From GCA-2731375 sp964462145 (lineage in GTDB: Bacteria > Pseudomonadota > Alphaproteobacteria > GCA-2731375), in contig CAYWYB010000312.1 in the NCBI GenBank assembly GCA_964462145.1, forward strand, positions 1-6,402: a DNA stretch of 6,402 nucleotides. Direction: 5' to 3'. How positions within the stretch are numbered: the stretch's first letter is position 1; each line of letters starts with the position of its first letter. The notes beneath the pieces are model-generated. The model saw only the letters and a list, made by a program, of their open reading frames with translations, did not search any database and was not told where the DNA came from. Below, one piece after another: positions 6,219-6,402 of the stretch. The position numbers and the translations under genes are program-made.

Positions 6219-6229
6219 GTAACTGTTAC
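6219..6229. repeat. Small perfect inverted repeat, possible operator
   Basis: GTAACTGTTAC is a 5-bp inverted repeat around a single T, in the 75-bp gap upstream of the amidohydrolase-like gene. Its size and location would suit a regulator half-site pair, but it is short, too small for a terminator, and may be chance. Confidence 0.25.
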
Positions 6230-6259
6230 ACAGCTCGAAAGCGCCGTCCACGTGTGCCG

Positions 6260-6402
6260 CTATGTACGCGGCCAGACGCCCTTGAAGGGCTGGGCAAGGG
6301 CGCGTTCGACGAATTCAAGATGATCCTGGCCGTAGAACATATCGCCAGCGACGAAATAGGTCGGCGAGCCAAAGACCGAGCGGGCTATGGCCTCTTCCGT
6401 AT
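6260..6402 (-). CDS. 2-hydroxychromene-2-carboxylate isomerase family protein (DsbA-like), C-terminal part
   Basis: Only the last 46 complete codons are in the window; the gene enters from the right edge. The visible segment TEEAIARSVFGSPTYFVAGD followed by MFYGQDHLEFVERAL is the characteristic C-terminus of the HCCA isomerase/DsbA-like family. It holds the conserved G-(S/A/V)-P-T loop with the cis-proline of the thioredoxin fold, then the F-x-GQDRLDFVE-like block. The best-known member is the glutathione-dependent isomerase of naphthalene degradation. Many homologues have unknown substrates, so catabolism of aromatics cannot be concluded from this fragment. The N-terminal active-site Ser or Cys is outside the window. 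The stop is the minus-strand TAG at 6260-6262, followed by 75 bp to the amidohydrolase-like gene. Confidence 0.85.
   Translation of the reverse strand, partial: TEEAIARSVFGSPTYFVAGDMFYGQDHLEFVERALAQPFKGVWPRT

Noticed and set aside
6096..6323. Small + strand open frame crossing the 75-bp gap before the amidohydrolase-like gene
   Set aside because: It spans the ends of two well-supported minus-strand genes and has no domain.

Overview
The window is about 60% G+C by eye, densely coded and without mobile elements, RNA genes or CRISPR repeats. Gene content and codon use fit an alphaproteobacterium, perhaps of the Rhodospirillales type; this is an impression from protein style, not a proof. Nine genes are supported, seven complete and two cut by the window edges. 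No stretch above 75 bp lacks a gene.

Left half (1-3321, + strand): five tightly packed, mostly overlapping genes that read as one operon. They are a 2-oxoglutarate/Fe(II) oxygenase (5' end outside the window), a small protein of the 'sporadic carbohydrate cluster, LIC12192' type, two different class I SAM-dependent methyltransferases, and an RmlD-like NAD(P)-dependent sugar-nucleotide reductase/epimerase. Together they look like the tail of a cluster that makes and decorates an unusual sugar of a surface polysaccharide or glycan: one enzyme for the keto/hydroxyl chemistry, one hydroxylase, two methyltransferases, and one enzyme of unknown reaction. Several genes start at TTG or GTG, with the Shine-Dalgarno inside or beside the preceding gene, so translation is probably coupled.

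Right half (6402-3308, - strand): four co-directional genes separated by 60-75 bp, each complete one with a clear Shine-Dalgarno. In transcription order they are the C-terminus of a DsbA-like 2-hydroxychromene-2-carboxylate isomerase family protein, an amidohydrolase-2 family protein, QueC (7-cyano-7-deazaguanine synthase), and an M24 'pita-bread' (Xaa-Pro peptidase/creatinase-like) protein. The two groups converge and their last genes overlap by 14 bp.

The most unusual point is that both hydrolase-fold proteins flanking queC have kept their family scaffold but lost essentially all of the usual metal ligands. The M24 protein has E, C, Y, H and G where D, D, H, E and E are expected. The amidohydrolase has E, G, Y, L and S at the expected H, H, H, H and D. 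They are probably non-metal enzymes or binding proteins with new functions. The second point of interest is the LIC12192-type protein, whose reaction is unknown, within a compact sugar-modification operon.
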